A stretch of 36,784 nucleotides of DNA from Christensenella sp. UBA4263 (lineage in GTDB: Bacteria > Bacillota > Clostridia > Christensenellales > Aristaeellaceae): positions 32,832-69,615 of the forward strand of contig DGWH01000131.1 of assembly GCA_002395225.1 (NCBI GenBank), written 5' to 3'. Made by a program: the position numbers and the translations under genes. This document shows, piece by piece, positions 7,699-16,384 of this stretch (its first letter is position 1; each line of letters begins with the position of its first letter). Under the pieces are notes generated by a model, which had not been told where the DNA came from, searched no databases, and worked only from the letters and a program-made list of their open reading frames with translations.

Positions 7699-8787
7699 TC
7701 ATTTCCACGCCCATTCCTCATCCTTTCGTTTCATCAGAGCCGGACAGACGTGGCTGTGTCCCGGTCCCCATCCGCAATGTTTGCAGGACAGGCATTTGAC
7801 ATAAGGCGTTCCATTCAGAATCGCTTCTGTGAACGCGGGATCCGCAAGAAGACCGCAGGCAAGATCTACGGTGTCGATGAGATCGTTCTCGAGAAGAAAG
7901 CGAACCTGTTCAGGTGTGCGAATGCCGTTGACCAGTGACACCGGCACAGCGCCCCTGAAATGCTCATGGAAAGCAACGCCCAGCGCGGCAATGCGATTAT
8001 AGGGCAAAGTCTCATCATGCGGCAGATCACGGATGTCATGAATCCCGTCTGACACCTGCAGATAATCGCATCCAGCCTTTACATACCATTCAGCGATGCC
8101 GATGCTCTCCGCAATCGTTGGATCGCAGCCGGTGGTACGAACGGAAATAATGAAATCATCCCCGCATGCCTCCCGGATTCCGGCGATGATCTCGCTCCCG
8201 AAACGTGCCCGGTTTTCTGTGCTGCCGCCGTATTCATCCGTACGCCGGTTGATTTCCGATGCAAAATCATTAATCAGGTAACGGTGACAGCCGTGCAGCT
8301 GAACCCCATCATAACCGGCCGTTTTCGCTCTTACCGCCGCGTCAATGAAGTCTTTCTGAATGCGATGAATCTCCGGAACCGTCAGTTCTTTTGCCGTTTC
8401 CTCCCTGCCCCATCTGTTCCAAACAACTGCGGATGGCGAGGTGAGCGGTCCGCACTGCGGATGCGTCCCCAGACCGCCGTAATGAATCTGAGGGATGACA
8501 AGCGCACCATACGGATGACAGGCCTCCGCTATTCGGCGGTGCCCGCTGATCTGCTCATCGTTCCACAGACCAAGCTGATCTGGGGAAAGTCTTCCCTCCG
8601 GTGACACGGCTGTTGCTTCCACGCAAATCAGCCCGCATCCATGCTTCGCCCGCAGCGCATAGTGTCCGACAAAAAAATCGGTGACCATGCCGTCCTCGCC
8701 GGCATTAAATTTTACCGTCGGCGCCATGGTAATTCTGTTCTTACATGTTCTTTTTCCGATCATTAGCCCTTCATTAGGCTTGCTCAT
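7699..8787 (-). CDS. Old Yellow Enzyme-family NADH:flavin oxidoreductase with a C-terminal Fe-S motif
   Basis: A 362-residue FMN-binding TIM-barrel reductase. It shows the family signature HGCHRYLINDFASEINRR with DEYGGSTENRARF (usual form HGAHGYLL), and the C-terminal Cys cluster CLSCKHC...C (C-x2-C-x2-C-x9-C) that in 2,4-dienoyl-CoA and enoate reductases holds a 4Fe-4S cluster. Those enzymes have about 640-670 residues with an extra FAD/NAD(P) part; this protein stops just after the cluster motif, so electrons must come from a partner. The ATG at 8787 has AGGAG six bases upstream; a start 12 codons earlier has no such site. It likely reduces an activated C=C bond in a compound handled by this island. 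Confidence 0.88.
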   Translation of the reverse strand: MSKPNEGLMIGKRTCKNRITMAPTVKFNAGEDGMVTDFFVGHYALRAKHGCGLICVEATAVSPEGRLSPDQLGLWNDEQISGHRRIAEACHPYGALVIPQIHYGGLGTHPQCGPLTSPSAVVWNRWGREETAKELTVPEIHRIQKDFIDAAVRAKTAGYDGVQLHGCHRYLINDFASEINRRTDEYGGSTENRARFGSEIIAGIREACGDDFIISVRTTGCDPTIAESIGIAEWYVKAGCDYLQVSDGIHDIRDLPHDETLPYNRIAALGVAFHEHFRGAVPVSLVNGIRTPEQVRFLLENDLIDTVDLACGLLADPAFTEAILNGTPYVKCLSCKHCGWGPGHSHVCPALMKRKDEEWAWK

Positions 8788-8900
8788 TCGTTTCTCCTCC
8801 CCTTGTTGGATGGTTGGATCCACCGCCGATCTGAGAAAATATCCGCAGGTGGCCCGATCTGTCCATTGAATCCGGCAATGCGAATCAACCCGCTTATCCG

Positions 8901-10598
8901 TCAGGAAATAATGAGCGGAATATTGATGGTGATGAGAAGACCTCCCTGCGGTCTGTTTTCAAAGACAGCCAGCGGCTTTCCATCCCGAGACTCCTCCTGC
9001 TGATAAATCATGCTCAGCCGGCGCAGTACATTGGTAATGCCAATATGGCTGTGGGTCCCGTCATCGTGCAGGGCAATGCTGCTGTTATACCGGGCCAGCG
9101 TCACGGAATCCATCCCGGCGCCATCATCCAACACGCTCAGAATCAACCGGCCATTTTCAGCTCTGGAGGAGATCTTTACCGTTCCGTTCTTTTTCCCGGC
9201 CGCAATCATTCCATGCTGAACCGCATTTTCCGCCAGCGGCTGCAGAATCATCCGCGGAATCATGGCATTCATGGTTTCCGGTGCAATCTCTGTCTCTATC
9301 CGGTATGCTCCGGCATAACGCAGTTCCAGGACCCGGCAGAAATATCGGAGGCAGCTTTCTTCCTCCTCCAGGCGAACCCGGGTTTCCCCTTTGCAGCAAT
9401 ACCGGTAAATTCTGGCAAGACACGTCGTCATTTCGCGAATCTCTTCATTCGCTCCCTGCGCCGCCATGCCGCGGATACATTCAAAATTGTTGTACAGCGA
9501 ATGCGGGTTGATCTGGGCCTGCAGGAACGTAATCCTGTCCTCATAATATCTGAGCCGGTCATTGATCATCTGTTCGTTCATCTGTCTCAGGCGGCCCAGC
9601 ATCCCGTTCATACTGTCCGTGAGTGTCTGAAGTTCAGCAAATCCCCGCTCCGGTGATGAGATGGCAATGGTTTCCGATTCCACATGATTTACCTGCTCGG
9701 TCAGTTTCTGAATCGGCTCAACGATGTGCCGCACCTGCACCAGCATCAGCAGGAGAAGCAGAATGACACTTCCCGCTCCGAAGAAAAGACAAATCCTTAT
9801 AATCCGCTGCGCGGAGGCATCCCCCGCGGACACTCTTGAAGGGATGGAAACCGTCCAGCCAGTCTGTCCGACCGCTTCCGACAGAACCGTCCCGCTCCCG
9901 CCATTCCGCACTCTCTCCCTGACTTCTTCGTTATCCAGCAAAATCCCCGCAGCATCTTCCACCAGGCTGTTATCCCTGGCACTGTCCGGAATAATGGTTT
10001 GAATGGTCCCCGCATCCACGATTAAAACGAGTGCTCCCAGGTAATTTTCATCCGTATGGGGCGAATGTTCCGGATACAAAGGCGTCAGCACGGCAAAAAA
10101 GCGATTGTCGCCAATCGTGTATCCTCCGGTTACAATCTGCTGCCGGAACGGCCGCGTGATCTGATAATCCTTTGAGACCTGCAGATTGACCCTGTACGGA
10201 ACAATACTCTGATAATTCGCCTCGGGACAGGCGGTCAGCTCACTGCCGTCAGCCGTCTTCAGATAGGCGCTGACCGCACCGGGCTCATAATAGACAAACC
10301 CTTCCAGTTCCGCGCGAACCCCGTTTTTCAGCCTGACCCTGTCCTCTTCCTTCCCGGTCATGAATTCCCGGACTTCCGGAAATGAGCTGGCGATGTCACT
10401 GCCGTTTTCCAGTCTGCCGACCCAGTCCTCCAGTGCCGCCACGGTATCACTGAGCATATAGCGCACCTGCAGTAAGGCGCTTTCTTCCGATTCTGTCGAT
10501 ACCAGATGCCAGCTCCCCACAATGACCCCGATCATCGCCATCGTCGTCATCGTAAAGGAAAACAGCAAAATGTGAATAAGCTTAATCCTTCTTTTCAT
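8901..10598 (-). CDS. YesM-type sensor histidine kinase
   Basis: A 565-residue membrane kinase. One membrane helix lies near residues 9-30, an extracellular sensor region of about 240 residues follows, then a second helix (ILLLLLMLVQV) and a HAMP-like linker. The phospho-acceptor motif is LQAQINPHSLYNN, of the His_kinase family in which Phe usually follows the His; here it is Ser. The ATPase domain has LAENAVQHG (N box) and LDDGAGMD (G1). The ATG at 10598 has GGAAG seven bases upstream; the GTG just before it is too close. It is the likely sensor for the response regulator at 2.9-3.7 kb, five genes away. Confidence 0.92.
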   Translation of the reverse strand: MKRRIKLIHILLFSFTMTTMAMIGVIVGSWHLVSTESEESALLQVRYMLSDTVAALEDWVGRLENGSDIASSFPEVREFMTGKEEDRVRLKNGVRAELEGFVYYEPGAVSAYLKTADGSELTACPEANYQSIVPYRVNLQVSKDYQITRPFRQQIVTGGYTIGDNRFFAVLTPLYPEHSPHTDENYLGALVLIVDAGTIQTIIPDSARDNSLVEDAAGILLDNEEVRERVRNGGSGTVLSEAVGQTGWTVSIPSRVSAGDASAQRIIRICLFFGAGSVILLLLLMLVQVRHIVEPIQKLTEQVNHVESETIAISSPERGFAELQTLTDSMNGMLGRLRQMNEQMINDRLRYYEDRITFLQAQINPHSLYNNFECIRGMAAQGANEEIREMTTCLARIYRYCCKGETRVRLEEEESCLRYFCRVLELRYAGAYRIETEIAPETMNAMIPRMILQPLAENAVQHGMIAAGKKNGTVKISSRAENGRLILSVLDDGAGMDSVTLARYNSSIALHDDGTHSHIGITNVLRRLSMIYQQEESRDGKPLAVFENRPQGGLLITINIPLIIS

Positions 10599-10603
10599 CA
10601 CGG

Positions 10604-10702
10604 CTTCCTTCTTTGCAGGCCTTACTGTTGATCATTTTCCGGAGCAGTATTGCATGAGGCCTGGATTTGACTTAACTGTCGCTGTGCGACAAAACCGCTT
10701 CT
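10604..10702 (+). repeat. Long copy of the palindromic intergenic repeat (copy D)
   Basis: This aligns with copy C over about 99 bases. Its palindrome, TGTCGC-TGT-GCGACA at 10677-10691, carries a C-to-T change. A further partial core (AACTGCCGCACAGCA) lies about 45 bases on. It forms the leader of the sensor kinase gene. Confidence 0.8.
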
Positions 10703-11012
10703 TTCAGCTTCCTGACAGGCTATGATGGGCAACTGCCGCACAGCAACAGAATGACAAATTCAGATCTCAGACAATTGATAGGCATGTGTCCTGCAAGAAA
10801 GAATAGCATCTTTTAAAAAGCTTGTCCATCCGTGTTTCACTGAGGTGTGGGGTTGGTTACAATCGAGCAAAGCGATATACTGAAAGCAGTCAGCCAGTCA
10901 TTGAATGGAAATTTCTGACTGGCCGCAGCTGTAGAAATCTGCAGTCCGTGCCTTGTCATCAAATACTGTCATTTGGTACCATTTGTCTGCCAGTTCTCCT
11001 GCCTGGTAATGA
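10703..11012. other. Intergenic stretch without a recognised gene
   Basis: The 450 bases between the kinase leader and the ATPase terminator hold short open frames on both strands with no ribosome site and no recognisable protein. A promoter for the kinase gene must lie here, but I could not choose a convincing -35/-10 pair. Confidence 0.4.
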
Positions 11013-11056
11013 AAGATGCCGGAAAGTGGCTCACTATAAGCCCTTTCCGGCATCTT
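11013..11056 (-). terminator. Intrinsic terminator of the ATPase gene
   Basis: A 14-bp stem (11013-11026 with 11043-11056) is strengthened by an inner GGC/GCC pairing. It lies about 100 bases after the ATPase stop. T residues follow on both sides, so it may act in both directions. Confidence 0.75.
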
Positions 11057-11153
11057 CTTTGTTTATCAGCCGACGTGGTTCCTGTCCTGTCGCTGTTCCT
11101 TTCTAAAAAGTTCATCTACGGCACTGAGTTTCCCGTAAATCCCCTTTCGTGCA

Positions 11154-12578
11154 TTAATCCCTGTTTGGCGAAAAGGTATCTACCAGAAGAATGTTTGAAT
11201 TTCCTGCTGCTTCATCTTTCAGTCCCTTCGTAAAGCCGGAAGTACTGAACACTACATAATCGCTGCAGGAACAGCCGGTTTTCGCCTCCAAAGCACGGGC
11301 TTTTTCCTTTAGTGTGTGCAGAATGGTTAAGCCTTTTTCTGCCGCTGAATACTTGCATTCACCAATAATCATGTTCCCGCCTGCCGTATCGATTCCGAGG
11401 ATATCTACTTCTCCGCACACCGGTCCCCAATACCTGCCCAGTCTGTCAAATCGGTAATTCCACAGATTTCCGGATGAGAATGCCCACATTTTTTCTCTGC
11501 ACAGCTCTTCATAAACATATGAAAGATAATTCTGGACAAACATCTTCCGGATCTGTTCCATCACATAGGCTTTTTCGCCCCGTTCAAGGAATGCCCTGTA
11601 AGGATAAACAAATTTGAACCAGAAAGCGATGTAGTTATCTGTAATGCGATAGAGCCCGCTTTTACTCTTTTCCGGATAGCTTTCCGTCACCGGAACCTCG
11701 CGCTCCACCAGGTCCAGGTCCATTAATGTTTTCAGGTATTTGGGAAGACCGGTTTGCTTTACACCAAGTTCTGCAGCAATTTCAGATAATTTGGTATGGC
11801 CCATTGCAATTGCCCTGATCAGGGAGAAATAACTGCCTATCTCCGTCACTTCATTCTGCAGAAGAAAATATGGTTCTTCGTACAGATATCCCTGCGGGTT
11901 CAGTACATATTCCTCAATGCCCTCTTCAATGTCCCGGCAGTCTCTGAACGTTTCAATGTATTTGGGCACGCCGCCTGTAACGGCATAGAAAGGGATCAGC
12001 TCCTCTTCACTTTTCCCCGGATAAAAGTCCGGATAATCCTTAAAATGAATCTGCCTTAATCGGATCTGTGCGGTGCGCCTGCCATAGAGCGGGCTCGAGT
12101 AATCCAGTGTCTGCTGCTGCATCAGTGGAATAAGAGAACCGCACAGGATCAGCATAATATTCTTGTCCTTCAACACCGTATCCCAGATCTTTTGCATGAC
12201 TGAAGGAAACGCGGGATTGGATTTGCCGATATACTGGAATTCATCCATCACAACGATTTTGCGTTCTGCCGCAGGATGCTCTGAGAAGAGCCTGAAGATC
12301 GTAAGCCAGTCTGCATCCGCCGTTTTCAACAGCTCATTTCCAATCAGATCTGCCGTCTGGTTGCGGAAAGCCTTTCGGTTCTGTGTTTCCGCCTCCTGTG
12401 TCGCCAGAAAATACAAATTACATCCTTTGTGACGGGAAAGAAATTCGTTGATCAGCGCTGTTTTCCCAACTCTGCGTCTCCCATAGACGATGACAAATGA
12501 AGCTGATTCTTTCGCATATTCTTTTTCAAGTGTCATCAGTTCTTCAGTTCTGTCAATAAATCGTTTTCCGCCAGACAT
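11154..12578 (-). CDS. ATP-binding protein with ATPase_2 and DUF234 (PD-(D/E)XK-like) domains
   Basis: A 474-residue AAA-type ATPase. Walker A is GRRRVGKTAL near residue 35 and Walker B is KIVVMDEFQYI near 110; both belong to the ATPase_2 group found widely in archaea and anaerobic bacteria. A winged-helix stretch (LSEIAAELGVKQTGLPKYL) follows near 270. The C-terminal DUF234 region has GEVDILGI and MIIGECKYS, the spacing expected for a PD-(D/E)XK nuclease core (Asp, then Glu-x-Lys). The ATG at 12578 has GGGGG seven bases upstream; a GTG two codons earlier is less likely. The role of these proteins is not established; defence or mobile-element control has been suggested. The gene stands alone with its own promoter and terminator. 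Confidence 0.88.
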   Translation of the reverse strand: MSGGKRFIDRTEELMTLEKEYAKESASFVIVYGRRRVGKTALINEFLSRHKGCNLYFLATQEAETQNRKAFRNQTADLIGNELLKTADADWLTIFRLFSEHPAAERKIVVMDEFQYIGKSNPAFPSVMQKIWDTVLKDKNIMLILCGSLIPLMQQQTLDYSSPLYGRRTAQIRLRQIHFKDYPDFYPGKSEEELIPFYAVTGGVPKYIETFRDCRDIEEGIEEYVLNPQGYLYEEPYFLLQNEVTEIGSYFSLIRAIAMGHTKLSEIAAELGVKQTGLPKYLKTLMDLDLVEREVPVTESYPEKSKSGLYRITDNYIAFWFKFVYPYRAFLERGEKAYVMEQIRKMFVQNYLSYVYEELCREKMWAFSSGNLWNYRFDRLGRYWGPVCGEVDILGIDTAGGNMIIGECKYSAAEKGLTILHTLKEKARALEAKTGCSCSDYVVFSTSGFTKGLKDEAAGNSNILLVDTFSPNRD

Positions 12579-12604
12579 ATACACACCCCCAAATCACTTT
12601 GCCT

Positions 12605-12635
12605 ATTATTATACTTTAAAGTATAATAATTTCAA
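12605..12635 (-). promoter_or_regulatory. Promoter with a perfect 26-bp palindrome upstream of the ATPase gene
   Basis: On the minus strand TTGAAA (12630-12635) and TATAAT (12608-12613) are separated by 16 bases. The region 12605-12630 is a perfect 13+13 palindrome covering the whole spacer and the -10 box, and the half sequence AAGTATAAT is repeated once more at 12634-12642. This is what a self-controlled or repressed promoter would look like; the repressor is unknown. Confidence 0.75.
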
Positions 12636-12639
12636 GTAT

Positions 12640-13064
12640 AATTTTTCAGCATCCTTTTTCTCGAAAGCAGCAGAAACAGCCCTTTCATCGTGCCAATTTT
12701 TTAGCGTATAGTAACACTTTGTTACTTTGAAAAGCAAACACTCAAAGCAACATTTTCCCGTTTCTCCCCGGCTGAGTTTTCCTGCCCGCTTTCTCTCCGC
12801 TCTCGGCCGTTCTCCCTCCGGGCCGATTTGTCGTTTTTTCAGGTTCCCCGATTCACTGAAGCCGGGATTGCAGGAAGCGTTTTTCCTACTTTATCAGCTT
12901 GACTCCAGATGGTTTCTGTGATAGATTTCCTTTTGAATAATACAAAGAAAACTTCATTTTTTAGGTATGCCTATGTCAAAGCCCGCATGCCTGCCGCGTC
13001 TGGGTTCTGACACTCTTGCCTGGTATGCCATCATTATAATCCGATAAAAGGAGCAAACGCACCG
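12640..13064. other. Divergent intergenic region upstream of the hybrid kinase
   Basis: About 425 bases without a credible gene. It contains the inverted repeat GTAACACTTTGTTAC (12711-12725), a possible operator, and a TATAAT at 13035-13040 that is too close to the ribosome site (AAAAGGAG at about 13046) and lacks a good -35. No terminator-like hairpin was seen. Confidence 0.4.
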
Positions 13065-16000
13065 ATGAGTGTGAAAAAGCAAAGTCGACAGGACAATACC
13101 ATCATGAGGGCAATCCTTCTCGGAGGAATCCTTATCGTCATCCTCCTGGTTTTATCGATGATCTGGACAGGAAGGAATGCCCAGCGCGGCACGGAGCAGG
13201 CCGTTCATTCAATCAGCAATTTTTATCTGGGCGAGCTTGCCGGACGGCGCAAACAGGTTGTGAAGTCCAACCTGGATACCAACATCCGGAACATGCAAAA
13301 CGCCATTGAACTGCTCACAGAGGAAGATCTCTCCGATCTCCCGCATCTCCAGGCCTATCAGGCCAGAATGAAGAAGCTTTACACGGTAGAGAAGTTTGCT
13401 TTTGTCGATGAAACCGGACTGATCTATACCTCCCTCGGCACACTCACAAACATTGACGAATACCGCTTTGATTACCGGTCACTGACCGCTCCGAACGTCT
13501 CCATCCGGGATATCCACAGTGATCAGAAAAAAGTGGTCATTGCCGTCCCGGTCAAGCCGCTTTCCTTCCAGGGGCATCAGCTGCTCTGCTGTTTCATGGA
13601 GATTGACATGAATGTCCTGCTGGAGGGACTCTCCCTGCAGACAGACACCAACGGCGCCACGTTCTGCAACCTTTATGACAAAAGCGGCGTCTCCCTGACC
13701 AACGTGGTCCTGGGCGGCCAGTCCGGTGAATACAATCTGCTGGACGCGTTGAAAACGGCCGTCCTGAAAAACAACGTCACTCTGGATCAGATCCGTGATG
13801 ACTTTTCCAGCGGCAGAGAAGGCGTCATTACCTTTGAATATAACGGGATTGATGAGACCTTGCATTATATCCCGGTAGACGGAACGGACTGGATGCTGAC
13901 CTACCTGATCCGCGAAAGCCTCATCAGCGAGCAGGTCAGCCATATCACACAGGATATTACAAACCGGAGCCTGTTCCAGAGTGTGATCGTCCTGCTGGTG
14001 ATGTCCGGATTCTTCCTGATCATCCTGCTGCTGAACCGGAAAACCAGCCTTCTCCTGCTGGAGAGGGAAACCACGGAGGCCGCAAGCCGCATCAAGCAAA
14101 AGGAGATGGAACGGCGCCTCAAGCTTCAGGATCAGCTTCTGGATCAGGAACGCAGAAATGAAACACTGACGCTGCTCCATGACATGCTCAATTCCGGCCC
14201 CTGGTATATGGACTTTGATGAACACGGAAAACTGACCGGCGTGAACTGGTCCTCCACCTTCCGGCAGATGGTGGGTTATACCAGCGAGGAAGATTTCCCC
14301 AACAAGCTGGAATCCTGGTCAGACCTGCTGCGCGAGGAGGATAAAGAACGTGTCCTTACGCAGTTCCAAAGCGCCATAGATGACTACTCGGGCAAAACGC
14401 CGTATGACGTGGAATATCGCCTTCTGACCAGGAATCAGGGCTGGCGCTGGTTCCACAGCATCGGGCAGCTGACGCGGCGGCCGGACGGTTCACCCATCAC
14501 CTATGTCGGCATTTTTGTTGACATTACTCAGCAAAAACAAATGGAACAGCAGTTGGCTGACCAGCAGGAGACGCTCAAATCCGCACTGGCTCAGGCGGAG
14601 GAAGCCAATGCCGCAAAGACGTCCTTCCTCTCCTCCATGAGTCATGAGATCCGCACCCCCATGAATGCCATTATCGGCCTTGACGCCATTGCGCTCAGAG
14701 ACCCGGATCTCTCAGACCGCACCCGGGAACATCTGGAAAAAATCAACATCAGTGCCAAGCATCTGCTTTCCCTGATCAATGCCATTCTGGATATGAGCCG
14801 GATTGAAAGCGGCCGCATGACCCTCCAGAACGAGGAATTCTCCCTCAGTGACATTCTGGAACAGATCAATACCATGATCAACGGTCAGTGCCAGGAAAAA
14901 GGCCTCAATTATGAGTGCAGAATTACCGGACCTGTGAATAACTTCTACATCGGGGATGATATGAAGCTGAAGCAGGTGATCATCAACATTCTGGGCAATG
15001 CGGTGAAATTCACGCCGGCAGGCGGCAGCGTCACCTTCCTCGTAGAGCCGCAGGCAAAGTTTGAGGATAAGGCCACTCTCCGTTTTGTGATGAAGGATAC
15101 CGGAATCGGCATGGATCCGGAGTATCTGCCCAGAGTCTTTGAGCCGTTCTCCCAGGAAGATGAAAACAAGTCCAATAAATACGGCAGCACCGGTCTGGGA
15201 ATGGCCATTACCAAAAACATCGTCGAGATGATGAACGGCAATATCACCGTCGAGAGTCAAAAGGGTGTCGGTACCACCTTTACCGTTACAATCACGCTGA
15301 AAACCACCAACCGCACCTTCTCCCTCGGCGAGGATGTCCGTCCTCAGGATCTGCGTGTTCTGGTCATCGACGATGACCCCGTGGCCTGTGAACATACCCG
15401 TCTGGTACTGGAAGAGGTGGGCATCGTTTCTGATTCCTGTCTCAGCGGAGCTCAGGCTCTTGAACTGCTTCAGGTCGCTCATGCCAGACAGGACGCCTAC
15501 AACCTGATCCTCGTCGACCTGCGAATGCCGGATCAGGATGGTGTTGAGGTCACCCGCAGGATCCGCGAGCTATATGACAACGAGTCGGTCATCATCATCC
15601 TGACGGCATACAGCTGGGATGACGTTCTGCAGGAAGCGCTGGATGCCGGAGTGGATACCTTCATTTCCAAGCCCCTCTTTGCCTCCAATATGCTGGATGA
15701 GTTCAGAAAAGTCATTCGCCGGAAGAACGCCGTATACGGAAGTGTGCATAAGGCCGATCTGACCGGACGCAAGATTCTCCTGGCCGAGGATACAGAGATC
15801 AACGCTGAAATCATGATCGACATTCTGGAGCTGCGTGACATGGAAACCGATCACGCCGAGAACGGCCAGCAGGCCCTTGAGATGTTCCGTGACAGCGCAC
15901 CCGGAACCTATGATGCCATTCTGATGGACATCCGGATGCCGGTGATGAACGGTCTGGATGCCACAAAAGCCATTCGTGCCCTGGACCATCCGGACGCGAA

Positions 16001-16145
16001 AACGATCCCCATCATTGCCCTGACGGCCAATGCCTTTGACGAGGATGTCCAGCGTTCCCTGCAGGCCGGAATGAATGCGCATCTCAGCAAGCCCGTGGAG
16101 TCGGATCACTTGTATCGCACCCTTGAGCTCCTCATTCGGGACTAA
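13065..16145 (+). CDS. Hybrid sensor histidine kinase with PAS and two receiver domains
   Basis: A 1026-residue membrane hybrid kinase. A helix at about 15-34 and one at about 304-323 enclose a Cache-like extracellular sensor. A coiled linker (335-365) and a PAS domain with PAC end (about 370-488, VGIFVDITQQKQ) follow. The HisKA motif is SSMSHEIRTPMNAIIG with His527; the ATPase has the N box NILGNAVKFTP near 640 and DTGIGM. Receiver 1 begins near 763 (VLVIDDDP, Asp in LILVDLRMP near 817) and receiver 2 near 901 (ILLAEDTE, Asp955 in ILMDIRMP). No HPt domain is present, so a separate HPt protein is expected. AAAGGAG lies 11 bases before ATG. The last receiver domain recurs as a decayed copy at 17.6-18.0 kb. 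Confidence 0.95.
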   Translation: MSVKKQSRQDNTIMRAILLGGILIVILLVLSMIWTGRNAQRGTEQAVHSISNFYLGELAGRRKQVVKSNLDTNIRNMQNAIELLTEEDLSDLPHLQAYQARMKKLYTVEKFAFVDETGLIYTSLGTLTNIDEYRFDYRSLTAPNVSIRDIHSDQKKVVIAVPVKPLSFQGHQLLCCFMEIDMNVLLEGLSLQTDTNGATFCNLYDKSGVSLTNVVLGGQSGEYNLLDALKTAVLKNNVTLDQIRDDFSSGREGVITFEYNGIDETLHYIPVDGTDWMLTYLIRESLISEQVSHITQDITNRSLFQSVIVLLVMSGFFLIILLLNRKTSLLLLERETTEAASRIKQKEMERRLKLQDQLLDQERRNETLTLLHDMLNSGPWYMDFDEHGKLTGVNWSSTFRQMVGYTSEEDFPNKLESWSDLLREEDKERVLTQFQSAIDDYSGKTPYDVEYRLLTRNQGWRWFHSIGQLTRRPDGSPITYVGIFVDITQQKQMEQQLADQQETLKSALAQAEEANAAKTSFLSSMSHEIRTPMNAIIGLDAIALRDPDLSDRTREHLEKINISAKHLLSLINAILDMSRIESGRMTLQNEEFSLSDILEQINTMINGQCQEKGLNYECRITGPVNNFYIGDDMKLKQVIINILGNAVKFTPAGGSVTFLVEPQAKFEDKATLRFVMKDTGIGMDPEYLPRVFEPFSQEDENKSNKYGSTGLGMAITKNIVEMMNGNITVESQKGVGTTFTVTITLKTTNRTFSLGEDVRPQDLRVLVIDDDPVACEHTRLVLEEVGIVSDSCLSGAQALELLQVAHARQDAYNLILVDLRMPDQDGVEVTRRIRELYDNESVIIILTAYSWDDVLQEALDAGVDTFISKPLFASNMLDEFRKVIRRKNAVYGSVHKADLTGRKILLAEDTEINAEIMIDILELRDMETDHAENGQQALEMFRDSAPGTYDAILMDIRMPVMNGLDATKAIRALDHPDAKTIPIIALTANAFDEDVQRSLQAGMNAHLSKPVESDHLYRTLELLIRD

Positions 16146-16202
16146 ACGGACAATCCCGCAAAGGCTCCGCAGTCATGACGTCAGAAATCCACAAACGACA
16201 AT

Positions 16203-16227
16203 AAAGGCATCCGTTACGGATGCCTTT
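16203..16227 (+). terminator. Terminator of the hybrid kinase gene (terminator copy 1)
   Basis: AAAGGCATCCG / CGGATGCCTTT with a TTA loop, 58 bases after the kinase stop, is followed by TTCC. Near-identical hairpins lie at 18005-18043 and 22133-22171. Confidence 0.85.
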
Positions 16228-16241
16228 TCCTGTTCCCCGGT

Positions 16242-16384
16242 TTATTTCAGTTTTCCATACCCAGTCATCCTCCACCGGTTCCGGCCATTCCGCCGCGGCA
16301 TCTTTTCCGGGCACCATGACTGCCAGGTGCCGGAACCAGCTGTCCGCCGCTCAACCTGTCCGTGCTTGACCCCGCCGGAATATT
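16242..16384 (-). pseudogene. Tail fragment of the carboxymuconolactone decarboxylase-cupin gene
   Basis: This stretch is clearly related to 22179-22324, the 3' end of the intact gene at 22.2-22.9 kb: it encodes VPGKDA.AEW.EPV and keeps the TTTATTTCAGTTTTCCATAC block at the stop. An extra base near the end shifts the frame, and similarity stops abruptly at about 16384 (after CCGGAATATT), where another gene fragment begins. It is a dead duplicate left at a recombination joint. Confidence 0.8.

Noticed and set aside
10822..11106. Possible small gene between sensor kinase and ATPase
   Set aside because: No ribosome site, no family resemblance, and it runs through the terminator hairpin.
13035..13040. 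TATAAT as promoter of the hybrid kinase
   Set aside because: No -35 box at a usable distance, and transcription would begin at the ribosome site itself.
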